In this document: one piece after another, positions 39,032-51,677 of the stretch
How positions within the stretch are numbered: position 1 is the first letter of the stretch
Layout of the letters: every line of letters begins with the position of its first letter
Assembly: GCF_050948175.1 (NCBI RefSeq)
Contig: NW_027490137.1
Span: 434,001-498,000, forward strand
Origin: Xylocopa sonorina
Taxonomy: Eukaryota > Arthropoda > Insecta > Hymenoptera > Apidae
Length of the DNA: 64,000 bases
Direction of reading: 5' to 3'
Translations under genes and position numbers: made by a program
Notes under the pieces: generated by a model
Database searches by the model: none
What the model was told of the DNA's origin: nothing
Seen by the model: the letters and a program-made list of their open reading frames with translations, nothing else

Positions 39032-42000
39032 TATAATATTCATTGCGAAATGTCATGCATACCTCGTATTCCCTTCAAAACAATGTTAATGCGACACTTC
39101 CTTGCAGGGAAATCGCGTTTCCAGATGTCTACGTATCGAAGCAATAGTGTTATAATGCTTCTTAAATCGCGATATCGCATCACATTTCTATATTTCGTGA
39201 TAAGATATAATATTCATTGTGGATTGCTATGTATACCTCGTATTCGCTTCAAAAGAATGTAAATGCGACACTTCCTTGCTACGAAATATCGTTTGCAGAT
39301 GTCTACGTATTGTACCAAAGGAGTTCTAATGCTTCTTAAACCGCGATATCGCTCCACATTTCTATGTTTCATGATGAGATATAATATTCATTGTGGAGTG
39401 TCATGTATACCTCGTATTAACTTCAAAAGAATGTAAATGCGACACTTCCTTCCTAGGAAGTAGCGTCTGCAGATGTCTACGTATCGTAGCAATAGTGTTC
39501 TGATGCTTCTTAAAACGCGATATCGCATCTCATTACTATGTTTCATAATATGATATAATACTCATTGCGAATTGTCATGTATAACGCACATAGGCTTCAA
39601 ATGAATGTAAATGCGACACTACCTTGCTGGGAAATAGCGTTACCAGATGTCTACGTATCGAGGCAATAGTGTTCTAATGCTTCTTAAATCGCCATACCGC
39701 ATCTCATTTCTATGTCTCATGATTAGATATAATATTCATCGCGAAGTGTTATTTATACCTCGTATTCCTTTCACAAGAATGTAAATGCAACCCTTCCTTG
39801 CGAGGAAATAGTGTTTGCAGGTTTCTACGTATCGATGCAATAGAGTTCTGATTCTTCTTAAAACGCGATATAGCATCTCATTCCTATGTCTCATGATTAG
39901 ATATAATATTCATTGCGAAGTGTTATGTATTTCTCGGCAACGCTTCAAATGAATGTAAATGCGACTCTTCCTTGCTAGGAAATAGCGATTGCAGATGTCT
40001 ACGTATCGTAGCAATAGAGATCTAATGCTTCCAAAACCGCGATATCGCATCTCATTTCTATGTTTTATGATAAGATGAAATAGTCACTGCGAAGTGTCAT
40101 GTATACCTCGTATTCACTTCAAAAGATTGTAAATGCGACACTTCCTTGCTAGGAAGTAGCGTTTGCAGATGTCTACGTATCGAAGCAATAGGGTTCTAAT
40201 GCATCTTAAATCGCGATAACGCATCTCATTTCTATGTTTCATGATAAGTTATAATATTCATTGTGGAGTGTTATTTATACATCGTATTCACTTCAAAAGA
40301 TTGTAAATGCGACACTTCCTTGCTAGGAAGTAGCGTTCGCAGATGACTGCGTATCGTAGCAATAGAGTTCTAATGCTTCTTAAGACGAGATGTCGCACTT
40401 CATTTCGATGCTTCATGATGAGATATAATATTCGTTGCGAAGTGTCATGTATACCTCGTACTCACTTCAACAGAATGTAAATGTGACACTTCCTTGCAAG
40501 GAAATAGCGTCCGCAGATTTCTACGTATCGAAGCAATAGAATTCTAAAGCTTCTTAAATCGTAATATCGCATCTCGTTTCTGTGTTTCATGATAAGATAT
40601 AAAATTCATTGCCAAGTTTCATGTACACCTCGTATTCACTTCAAACGAATGTAAATGCGACACTTCCTTCCTAGGAAATAGCGTTTGCAGATGTCTACGT
40701 ATCGTAGCAATAGACTTCTAATGCTTCTTAAAACGCGATATCGCATCCCATTTCTATGTTTCATAATGAAATATAATATTCATTGCGAAGTGTCACTTGT
40801 ACCTCGCATACACTTCAAATGAATGTAAATGCGACACTTCCTTGCTAGGAAATAGCGTTTGCAGATGACTACGTATCGAAGCAATAGGGCTTTAATGCTA
40901 CTTAAAACGTGATATCGCATCACATTTCTATGTTTGATGATAAGATACAATATTCATTGCGAAGTGTCATATATACCTCCCATACACTTCAAATGAATGT
41001 AAATCCGAAACTTCCTTGATAGGAAATAGCGTTTGCAGATGTCTACGTATCATAGCAATAGGGTCCTACTGCTTCTTAAAACGCGATGCCGCATATCATT
41101 CCTATGTTTCATGATAAGATATAATAATCATTGCGAAATGTCATGTATACCTCGCATACACTTCAAATGAATGTAAATGCGACTCTCCCTTGCTAGGAAA
41201 TAGCGTTTGCAGATGTCTACGTATCGTAGCATTAGAGTTCTAATGCTTCTGAAGACGCGATATCGCATCTCATTTCTATGTTTCATGATAGTATATAATA
41301 TTCATTGCGAAGTGTGATGTATACCTCGCATACACTTCAAGTGAATGTAAATGCGACACTTCCTTGCTAAGAAATAGCGTTTGCAGATGTCTGCGTATCG
41401 AAGCAATAGAGCCCTAACGCTTCTTAAATCGCGATATCGCATCTCATTTCTATGTTTCATGATAAGATATAACATTCATTGCGAAGTGTTACGTATACCT
41501 CGCATACACTTCAAATGAATGTAAATCCGACACTTCCTTGCTAGGAAATAGCGTTTGCAGATGTCTACGTATCGTAGAAATAGAGATCTAATGCTTCTCA
41601 AAACGTCATATCGCATCTCATTTCTATGTTTCATGATAAGATATAATATTCATTGCGAATTGTCATGTATACCTCTCATACACTTCAGAAGAATGTAAAT
41701 GCGACACTTCCTTGCTAGGAAACAGCGTCTGCAGATGTCTACGCATCGTAGCAATAGAGTTCTAGTGCTTCTTAAAACGGGATATCGCATCTCGTTACTA
41801 TATTTCATGATAAGATATAGTATTCATTGCGATGTATCACTTATACCTCGCATATACTTCAGAAGAATGTAAATGCGACACTTCCTTGCTAGGAAACAGC
41901 GTATGCAGATGCCTACGCATCGTAGCAATAGAGTTCTAATGCTTCCTAAAACGCGCTCTCACATCACATTTCTATGTTTCATGATAAGATATAATATTCA

Positions 42001-42499
42001 TTGCGAAGTTTCATGTATTCCTCGTATTCACTTCAAATGAATGCAAATGCGACACTTCCTTGCTAGGAAATAGCGTTTGCAGATGTCTACGTATCGAAGC
42101 AATAGAGTTCTAATGCTTCATGAAACGGGATATCGCATCTCATTTCTATGCTTCATGATAAGATATAATATTCATTGCGAAGTTCATGTATTCCTCGTAT
42201 TCACTTCAAATGAATGTAAATGCGACACTTCCTTGCTAGGAAATAGCGTTTGCAGACGTCTACGTATCGAAGCAATAGAGTTCTAGTGCTTCTTGATACG
42301 GGATATCGCATCTCATTTCTATGTTTCATGATAAGATATAATATTCATTGCGAAGTTTCATGTATTCCTCGTATTCACTTCAAATGAATGTAAATGCGAC
42401 ACTTCCGTGCTAGGAAATAGCGTTTGCAGATTTCTGCGTATCGTAGCATTAGATTTCTATTGCATCTCAAAACGCGATATCGCATCTCATTTCTATGTT
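39032..42499 (+). repeat. Divergent monomers, few higher-order links
   Basis: About 20 units in good register. From about 41990 the GAAGTTTCATGTATTCCTCG type appears in successive units, related to those at 11511-11700. No gene or foreign DNA is visible. Confidence 0.8.
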
Positions 42500-45400
42500 T
42501 CATGATAAGATGTAATATTTATTGCAAAGTGTCACGTATACATCGCATACACTTCAAATGAATGTAAATGCGACACATCCTTAGCTAGGAAATAGCGTTT
42601 TCAGACGTCTACGTATCGAAGCAAGTAGAGTTCTAATGCATCTTTAAACGGGATATCGCATCTCATTTCTATGTTTCATGATAAGATATAATATTCATTG
42701 CGAAGTTTCATGTATTCCTCGTATTCACTTCAAATGAGTGTAAATGCGACACTTCCATGCTAGGAAATAGAGTTTTACAGATGTCTACGTATCGAAGCAA
42801 TAGAGTTCTAATGCTTCTTGAAACGGGATATCGAATCTCATTACTGTGTTTCATGATAAGATATAATATTCATTGCGAAGTTTCATGTATTCCTCGTATT
42901 CACCTTCAAATGAGTGTAAATGCGACACTTCCTTGCTAGGAAATAGAATTTGCAGATGTCTGACGTATCGAAGCAATAGAGTTCTAATGCTTCTCAAAAA
43001 CGCGATATCGAATCTCATTTCTATGTTTCATGATAAGATATAATATTCATTTCGAAGTTTCACGTATACATCGCATACACTTCAAATGAATGTAAATGCG
43101 ACACTTCCTAGCTAGGAAATAGCGTGTTGCAGATGTCTACGTATCGAAGCAGTAGAGTTCTAGTGCATCTTAAAACTTAACCCGATATACTCCGAACTTA
43201 ACGCGATATCGCATCACATTTCTATGTGTTATGATAAGATATAATATTCATTGCGAAGTGTTATGTGTTTCTCGTCTACACTTCAATTGAATGTAAATGC
43301 GACACTTCCTTTATAGGAAAATACGTTTCCAGATGTCTACGTATCGAAGCAATAGAGTTCTAATGCCTCTTAAAAACGCGATATCGCATCTCATTGCTAC
43401 GTTGCATGATAAGATATACTATTCATTGCGAAGTTTCATGTGTTCCTCGTATTCACTTCAAATGAATGTAATTGCGACACTTCGTTTTCTAGGAAAGAGC
43501 GAATTGCAGATGTCTACGTATCGAAGCAATAGAGTTCTAATGCTTCTCAAAAACGCAATATCGCATCCCTTTTCTATGTTTCATGATAAGATATAATATT
43601 CATTGTGGAGTGTTTATGTATACCTCGTATTCACTTCAAAAGGATGTAAATGCTACACTTCTTGCTAGGACATAGCGTTTGGAGATGTCTACGTATCATA
43701 GCAATAGAGTTCTGATGCTTCTTAAAACGCGATGTCGCTCCTCACTTCAATGTTCCATGATAAGATATAATATTCATTGCGAAGTGTCAAGTATACCTCG
43801 CATACACTTCAATTGAATAAGAATGCGACACTTCCATTCTAGGAAATTACGTTTCCAGATGTCTACGTATCGAAGCAATAGAGTTGTAATGCTTCTTAAA
43901 TCGCGATATCGCATCTCATTCATATGTTTCGATATAAGATATAATATTCATTGTGTAGTGTTATGTATACCTCGCATACAATTCAAAAGAATGTAACTGC
44001 GACACTTACTTGCTAGAAATGGCGTTTGCAGATGTCTACGTATCGTAGCAATTGTGTTCTGATGCTTCCTAAAACGCGATATCGCATCTCATTTCTATGT
44101 TTCATGATAAGGTATAATATTCATGTGAAGTGACATGCATACCTCGTATTCACTTCAACTGAATGTAAATGCGACACTTCCGCTCTAGGAAATTACGTTT
44201 CCAGATGTCTACGTATCGAAGCAATAGAGTTCTAATGCTTCTTAAATCGCGATATCGCATCTCATTTCTATGTTTCATGATAAGAAATGATATTCATTGC
44301 CAAGTGGCATGTATACCTCGCATACACTTCAAATGAATGTAAATGCGACACTTCCTTGCTAGGAAATAGCGCCTGCAGATATCTACGTATCGTAGCAATA
44401 GAGTTCTAATTCTTCTTAAAACGCAATATCGCATCTCATTTGTATGTTTCATGATAAGGTACAATATTGATTGCGAAGTGTCATGCATACCTCGCATTCA
44501 TTTCAAAACAATGTTAAATGCGACACTTGCTTGCTAGGAAATAGCGTTTGCAGATGTCTACGTATCGGAGCAATAGATTTCAAATGCATCTTAAATCGTG
44601 ATTCGCATCTCATGACTATGTTTCATGATAAGATATAATATTCACTGAAAGGTGTCATGTATACCTCGTATTCACTTCAAGAGAATGTAAATGCTACACT
44701 TCCTTGCTAGGAAATAGCGTTTGCAGATGTCTCCGTACCGAAGCAATAGAGTTCTAATGCTTCTTAAAACGAGATGTCGCATCTCATTTGTATGTTTCAT
44801 GATAAGACATAATATTCATTGCGAAGTGTCATGTATCCTCGCATGCACTACAGATGAATGTAAAATGCGACACTTCCTTGCTGAGGAAATAGCGTTTGCA
44901 GATGTCTACGTATCGAAGCAATAGAGTTCTAATGCTTCTCAAAACGAGATATCGCATCTCATTTGTATGTTTCATGATAAGATATAATATTCATTGCGAA
45001 GTGTCATGTATACTTCGTATTCACATCAAGAGATGTGAATGCGACTCTTCCTTGCTAGGGAATATCGTTTCCAGATATCTACGTATCGAAGCAATAGAGT
45101 ACTAAGGCTTCTTAAAAGGCGATATCGCATCCCATTTGTATGTTACATGATAAGATATAATATTCATTGCGAAGCGTCATGTATACCTCGCATCCACTTC
45201 AAATGAATGTAAATGCGTCACTGCCTTGCTAGTATATATCGATGGCAGATGTCTACGTATCGAAGCAACAGAGTTCTAATGCTTCTTAAAACGAGATATC
45301 GCATATCACAGCTATGTTTTATGATAAGATATAATATTCATTGTGCAGTGTTATGTATACGTCGTATTCACTTCAATAGAATGTAAATACGACACTTCCT

Positions 45401-46600
45401 TGCTAAGAGGTAGCGTTTGCAGATGTCTACGTATATTAGCAATAGAGTTCTAATGCTTCTTAAAACAAGATATCGCATCTCATTTCTATGTTTCATGATA
45501 AGATATGATATTCACTGCGGAGTGTCATGTGTACTTCGTATTCACTTCAAAAGAATGTAAATGCGACACTTCCTTGCTTGGAAGTAGCGTTCTCAGATGT
45601 CTACGTATCGAAGCAATAGAATTCTAATCTTCTTCTTAAATCGCGATATCGCATCTCAATTCTATGTTTTATGATAAGATATAATATTCATTGCCAAGTG
45701 GCATGTATACCTCGCATACACTTCAAGTGAATGTAAATGCGACACTTCCTTGCTAGGAAATAGCGTCTGCAGATGTCTACGTATCGAAGCAATAGAGTTC
45801 TAATGCTCCTTAGAACGCGATATCGCATCTCATTTCTAATGTTTCATGATAAGATATAATATTCATTGCGAAGTGTCATGTGTACCTCGTATACAATTCA
45901 AAAGAATGTAAATACGACACTTCCTTGCTAGAAGTTGCTTCTGCAGATGTCTACGTATGGAAGCAATAGAGTTCTAATGCTTCATAAATCGCGATATCGC
46001 ATCGCATTTCTATGTTTCATGATAAGATATAATATTCAATGTGCAGTGTTATGTATACCTCGTATTCACTTCAAATGTAAATGCGACACATTCTTGCTAG
46101 GAAATAGCGTTTGCAGGTGTCAACGTATCGTAGCAATGTAGTTCTAATGCTTCTTAAAACGCGATATCGAATTTCATTTCTATGTTCATGATAAGATAAA
46201 ATATTCATTGCGAATTGTCAGTTATACCTCGCATACACTTCAAAATGAATGCTAAATGCGTCACTTCCTTGCCAGGAAATAGCGTTTGTAGATGTCTACG
46301 TATCGAAGGAATAGAGTTCTAGTGCTTTTTAAAACGCGATATCGCATCTCAATTCAATGTTTCATGTTAAGATTAATATTCATTACGAAGTGTTATGTGT
46401 TCCACGCATACACTTCAAATGAATGTAAATGCGACACTTCCTTTCCAGGAAATAGCGCTGGCAGGTGTCTACGTATCGTAGCATTAGAGTTCTAATGCTA
46501 CTAAAAACGCGATATCGCATCTCATTTCTATGTTCATGATAAGATATAATATTCAATGTGCAGTGTTATGTATACCTCGTATTCACATCAAAAGAAAGTA
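42500..46600 (+). repeat. Indel-dense stretch of the array
   Basis: The same satellite, but nearly every monomer has one or more 1-2 bp indels at differing places. Examples are CCTTAGCTAGG, GCAAGTAGAG, GTCTGACGTATC, CGTGTTGCAG, GTGTTTATG, CTGAGGAAAT, AAGATTAATATT and CTATGTTCATG. One unit near 46070 lacks about six bases (CTTCAAATGTAAATG). Other parts of the window run for many units at exactly 174 bp. The stretch is related to 11480-12700 (ATTGCTACGTTGC at 12341 and 43393). Confidence 0.8.
43177..43202 (+). other. 26-bp insertion in a monomer
   Basis: Between AAAAC and GCGATATCGC, where consensus units have nothing, there are 26 extra bases. The inserted part contains CCCGATATACTCCG, and AACTTAAC occurs at both sides of it, so it could be an imperfect 21-bp duplication of local sequence or a short insertion. 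The unit is 201 bp (43021-43221). The related unit at 12121-12330 lacks it. Confidence 0.85.
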
Positions 46601-47365
46601 AGTGCGACTCATCCTTGCTAGTAAATGGCGTTTGCAGACGTCTACGTATCGAAGCAATGGAGTTCTAATGCTTCTTTAAACGCGATATCGCATCTCATTT
46701 CCATGATTCGTGATAAGATATAATATTCATTATGGAGTGTCATGTATACCTCGCATTCGCTTCAAATGAATGTAAATGCGACACTTCCTTGCTAGGAAAT
46801 AGCGTTTGCAGATGTCTACGTATAGAAGCAATATGATTCTAATGCTTCTTAAAACGCGATATCGCATCACATCCCTATGTGTCATGATAAGATATAATAT
46901 TCATTGCGAAGTGTTATGTATACCTCGTATTCACTTCAAAAGAATGTAAATGCGACACATCCTTGCTAGGAAATAGCATTTGCAGGTGTCTACGTATAGA
47001 AGCAATAGGATTCTAATGCTTCTTAAATCGCGACATCGCATCACATCTCTATGTGTCATGATAAGATATAATATTCATTGCGAAGTGTTATGTATACCTC
47101 GTATTCACTTCAAAAGAATGTAAATGCGACACTTCCTTGCTAGGAAAAGGCACCTCCAGATGTCTACGAATCGTACCAATAGTGTTCTAATGCTTCTTAA
47201 AACGCGATATCGCATCTCTTTCCTATGTCGCATGATAAGATATATTATTCATTGCGAAGTGTCATGTATACCTCGTATTCACTTCAAAAGATTGTAAATG
47301 CGACACATCCTTGCTAGGAAATAGCGTTTGCAGGTGTCTACGTATCGTAGCAATATAGTTCTAAT
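46190..47365 (+). repeat. Island of 13-mer HOR-family monomers
   Basis: An L-like unit, an M/B hybrid (CATACACTTCAAATG joined to GCGCTGGCAGGTG), then C, D and E-like units follow each other as in the main HOR zone. After them come units with AAAGGCACCTCCAGATG (about 47149) and CAATATAGTTC, which also follow HOR monomers at 58660-58870 and 61790-62010. This shows the HOR family is spread over three separate places in the window. Confidence 0.8.
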
Positions 47366-49034
47366 GCTTCTTAAAACGAGATATCGCATCTCATTTCTAT
47401 GTTTCATGATAAGATATAATGTTCATTGTGGAGTGTCATGTATACCTCGCATACACTTCAAATGAATGTAAATGCGACACTTCCTTGTTACGAAATAGCG
47501 TCTGCAGATGTCTACGTATCGTAGCAATAGTGTTCTAATGCTTCTTAAAGCGCGAAATCGCATTTCATTTTTATGTTTTATGATAAGATATAATATTCAT
47601 TGCGGAATGTCATGTATACTTCGGATTCACTTCTAAAGAATGTAAATGCGACACTTCCTTGCTAGGAAATAAAGATGGCAGATGTATACGTATCGAACCA
47701 ACAGAGTTCTAATGCATCTTAAAACGAGATATCGCATCTCATTTCTGTGTTTTGTGAGAAGATATAATATTCATTGCGAAGTGTCATGTGTACCTCGTTT
47801 TCACTTCAAAAGAATGTAAATGCCACACTTTCTTCCTAGGAAATAGCGTTTGCAGATGTACACGTATCGAAGCAATAGAGTTCTAATGCTTCTTAAAACG
47901 GGATATCGCATCTCAATTCTATGTCTCATGATAAGATATAAGACTAATTGTGGAGTATTATGTGTACCTGGTATTCACTTCAAAAGAATGTAAATGCGAC
48001 ACTACCTTGCTAGGACATAGCCTTTGCAGATGTCTACATATTGAAGCAATAGAGTTCCAATGCTCCTTAAATCGCGATATCGCATTTCATTTCTATGTTT
48101 CATGATAAGATATAATATTCATTGCGAAGTGTTACGTATACCTCGTATTCACTTCAAAAGATTGAAAATGCGACACTTCCTTGCTTGGTAATAGCGTCTG
48201 CGGATGTCTACGTATCGAAGAAATAGATTTCTAATGCTTCTTAAAACGCGAATGGATCCTCAATTATATGTTTCGTGATGAGATACAATATTCATTGTGG
48301 AGTGCTATGTATATCTCGTCTACGCTTCAAAAGAATGTAAATGCGACACTTCCTTGCTAGGAAATAGCGTTTGCAGATGTCTACGTATCGTAGCAATTGA
48401 GTTCTAATGCTTCTCAAAACGCGATATCGCATCTCATTACTATGAATCATGAAAAGATGTAATATTCATTGCGAAGTTTCTTGTATACCTCGCATACACT
48501 TCAAATGAATGTAAATGCGACACTTCCTTGCTAGGAAATAGCGATTGCAGATGTCTACGTATCGAAGCAATAGAGTAGTTCTAATGCTTCTTGAAACGGG
48601 ATATCGAATCTCATTTCTATGTTTCATGATAAGATATAGTATTCATTGCGAAGCTTCATGTATTCCTCGTATTCACTTTAAATGAATGTAAATGCGACAC
48701 TTCCTTGCTAGGAAATAGCGTTTGCAGATGTCTACGCATCGAAGCAATAAAGTTCTAATGCTTCTTATATCGCGATATCGCATCTCATTTCTATGTTTCA
48801 TGATAATATATAATATTCATTGTTCAATGTTATGTATACCTCGCATTCACTTCAAAAGAATATAAATGCGACACTTCCTTGCTAGGAAATAGCTATTGCA
48901 GATGTCTACGTATCGAGGCAATAGAGTTCTAATGCTTCTTGAAACGGGATATCGCATCTCATTTCTATGCTCAATGATAAGATATAATATTAATTGCGAA
49001 GTGTAATGTATACCTTGTATTCACTTCAGAAGAA
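47366..49034 (+). repeat. Divergent monomers
   Basis: About nine and a half units in register. The units at 48640-48960 resemble the GAAGCTTCATGTATTCC and GCTATTGCAGATG types seen elsewhere. No other sequence is seen. Confidence 0.75.
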
Positions 49035-49104
49035 TGTAAATGCGACACTTCCTTGCTAGGAGATAACGATGTAAATGCGGCACTTCCTTCCCAGGAAATA
49101 GCGT
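49035..49104 (+). repeat. 35-bp partial duplication within a monomer
   Basis: TGTAAATGCG begins at 49035 and again at 49070, with ACACTTCCTTGCTAGG then CACTTCCTTCCCAGG following. The unit is 209 bp (48965-49173), 174 plus 35. The second half differs slightly, so the duplication is either not brand new or joined two monomer types. Confidence 0.85.
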
Positions 49105-49257
49105 TTGCAGATGTCTGCGTATCGAAGCAATAAAGTTCTAATGCTTCTTAAATCGTCATATCGCATCTCATTTCTATGTTTCATGACAAGATGTAATATT
49201 CATTGTGCAGTGTTATGTATACCCCGTATTCACCTCAAAATGATGTAAATACGACAC

Positions 49258-49271
49258 TTCCTTGCTAGGAA
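49258..49271. other. Dyad 1 of the monomer: TTCCT-TGCT-AGGAA
   Basis: A 5-bp inverted repeat with a 4-base centre at unit positions 85-98, present in most monomers. Some variants collapse it to the perfect 10-bp palindrome TTCCTAGGAA (units reading CTTCCTAGGAAATAG). It lies in one of the two best conserved parts of the unit. A hairpin or a dimeric protein site is possible; neither is shown. Confidence 0.7.
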
Positions 49272-49288
49272 ATAGCGTTTGCAGATGT

Positions 49289-49301
49289 CTACGTATCGTA
49301 G
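49289..49301. other. Dyad 2 of the monomer: CTACG-TAT-CGTAG
   Basis: A perfect 5-bp inverted repeat around TAT at unit positions 116-128. Two alleles are common through the array: CGTAG keeps the dyad perfect, while CGAAG breaks one pair. The left arm with TATCG is nearly invariant, so constraint or homogenisation is stronger on that half. Confidence 0.7.
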
Positions 49302-49328
49302 CAATAGAGTTCTAATGCTTCTCGAAAC

Positions 49329-49338
49329 GCGATATCGC
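49329..49338. other. Dyad 3 of the monomer: GCGATATCGC palindrome
   Basis: A perfect 10-bp palindrome at unit positions 156-165. It is intact in many monomers; common variants are GAGATATCGC, GCCATATCGC, GCAATATCGC and GGGATATCGC, so the right half (ATATCGCAT) is kept better than the left. It contains two CpG sites, and the usual flanking AACGCG adds one more. Confidence 0.7.
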
Positions 49339-50117
49339 ACCTCATTTCTATGTTTCATGATAAGATATAATAATCATTGCGAAGTGTCATGTATACCACG
49401 TATTCACTTCAAAAGAATGTAAATGCGACACTTCATTGCTAGGAAGTAGCGTTTGCAGATGTCTACTTATCGGAGCAATAGGGTTCTTAGGCTTCTTGAA
49501 ACGCGATATCGCATCACATTTCTATGCTTCATGATAAGGTATAATATTCATTGCGAAGTGTTATGTATACCTCGCATACACTTCAAATGAATGTAAATGC
49601 GACACTTCCTTGCTAGGAAATAGCGTTTGCAGATGTCTACGTATTGTAGCAAGCGTGTTATGATGCTTCTTAAAACGAGACATCGCATCTCATTTCTATG
49701 TTTCATGATAACATATAATATTCATTGCGAAGTGTTATGTATACCCCGCGTACACTTCAAATGAATGTAAATGCGACACTTCCTTGCTAGGAAATAGCGA
49801 TTGCAGATATCTACGTATCGTAACAATACACTTCTAATGCTTCGTAAAACGAGATGTCGTATCTCACATCTAAGTTTCGTGATAAGATATTATATTAATT
49901 GCGAAGTGTCATGTATACCACGTATTCACTTCAGAAGAATGTAAATGCGACACTTCCTTGCTAGGAAATAGCGTTTGCAGATTTATGCGTATCGTAGCAT
50001 TAGATTTCTATTGCATCTCAAAACGCGATATCGCATCTCATTTCTATGTTTCATGAAAGGATATAATATTTATTGCGAAGTGTCACGTATACATCGCATA
50101 CACTTCAACTGAATGTA

Positions 50118-51178
50118 AATGCGACACTTCCTTGCTAGGAAATAGCGCTTGCAGACGTCTACGAATCGAAGCAATAGAGTTCTAATGCTTCTTAAAACGA
50201 GGTGTCGCATCTCATTCCTATGTTTCATGATAAGATATAACATTCATTGCGAAGTGTTACGTATACCTCGCATACACTTCAAATGAATGTAAATCCGACA
50301 CTTCCTTGCTAGGAAATAGCGTTTGCAGATGTCTACGTATCGAAGCAATAGATTTATAATGCTTTTTAAAACGCGACATCGCATCTCATTTCTGTGTTTC
50401 ATGATAAGATATAATATTCATTGCGAAGTGTCTTGTATACCTCGTATTCACTTCCAACGAATGTAAATGCGTCATTTCCATCCTAGGAAATAGCGTTTGT
50501 AGATATCTACGTATCGTGGCAATAGAGTTATTATGCTTTTTAAAACGCGATATCGCATCTCATTTCAATGTTTCCTGATAAGATAAAATATTCGTTGCGA
50601 AGTGTCATGTATACCACGAATTCACTTCAAAAGAATGTAAAGGCGACTCCTCCTTGCTAGAAGATAGCGTTTCCAGATCACTACGTATCGCAGCAATAGA
50701 TTTCTAATGCTTCTTAAAACGCCATATCGCATCTCATTTCTATGTTTCATAATAAGATATAATATTCATTGCGAAGTGTCATGTATACCACGAATTCACT
50801 TCAAAAGAATGTAAATGCGACTCTTCCTTGCTAGGAAGTAGCGTTTCCTGATATCCACGTATCGAAGCAATAAAGTTCTAATGCTACTTAAAACGGGATA
50901 TCGCATCTCATTTCTATGTTCCATGATAAAATATAATACTCATTGCAAAGTGTCATGTATACCTGGCATTCACATCAAAGGAATGTAAATGCGACACTTC
51001 CTTCCTAGGAAATAGAGTTAGCAGATGTCTACGTATCGTAGCAATAGAGTTCTACCGCTTCATAAAACGCGATATCGCATCCCATTTCTATGTTTCATGA
51101 TAAGATATAATATTCATTGTGGAGTGCTTCGTATACCTCGTATTCACTTCAAAAGAATGTAAATGCGACACTTCCTTG
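50118..51178 (+). repeat. 24-monomer-offset duplication, copy 1
   Basis: Six monomers that recur at about 54293-55353 at offset 4175 (24 x 174 minus 1; AAATCCGACA at 50291 and 54466). Shared rarities include CGAGGTGTCGCATC, GATTTATAATGC, GCGTCATTTCC, CACGAATTCAC and GATATCCACG. Only a few substitutions separate the copies. Confidence 0.88.
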
Positions 51179-51677
51179 CTAGGAAAAAGCGTTTGCAGAT
51201 GTCTACGTATCGAACCAATATACTTCTAATGCGCCTTAAGTCGTCATATCACATCACATTTCAATGTTTCATGATAAGATATAATATTCTTTGCGAAGTG
51301 TCTAGTATACCTCGCATACACTTCAACTGAATGTAAATGCGACACTTCCTTGCTATTAAATAGCGTTTGCACATGTCTACTTATCGTAGCAATAGAGCTC
51401 TAATGCTTCTCAAAACGCGATATCGCATCTCATTTCTATGTTTCATGATAAGATATAATGTTCATTGCGAAGTATCACTTATACCTCGCATACACTTTAA
51501 ATGAATGTAATTGCGACACTTCATTGCTTGGAAATAGTGTTGGCCGATGTCTACGTGTCGAAGCAATAAAGTTCTAATGCTTCTCAAACCGGGATATCGC
51601 ATTTCATTTCTATGTTTCATGATAAGATATAATATTCTTTGCGGAGTGTCATGTATACCTGGCATTCACTTCAAAGG
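51179..51677 (+). repeat. Divergent monomers
   Basis: About three units between two duplicated blocks; nothing but satellite is seen. Confidence 0.75.

Larger units (their letters stand above)
49174..49347 (+). repeat. Representative full-length 174-bp monomer
   Basis: This unit is exactly 174 bp and is close to the consensus, so it can serve as a reference. In order it holds the AT-rich start box (CTATGTTTCATGAC), the variable zone (unit positions about 31-72, here the GTGCAGTGTTATG version), the GACACTTCCTTGCTAGGAAA box, the GCGTTTGCAGATG box, CTACGTATCGTAG, and the GCGATATCGC palindrome. It is about 36% G+C. It is preceded by a 209-bp unit carrying a 35-bp internal duplication. Confidence 0.9.
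49105..50117 (+). repeat. Divergent monomers
   Basis: About six units in register. The unit near 49660 carries GCAAGCGTGT, and the one near 50000 carries the CATTAGATTTCTATTGCATC marker; both types dominate 18420-21110. Confidence 0.75.

Noticed and set aside
43177..43202. Transposon or insertion-sequence footprint
   Set aside because: At 26 bp with no clear target-site duplication or terminal inverted repeats, it is too short to assign to an element.
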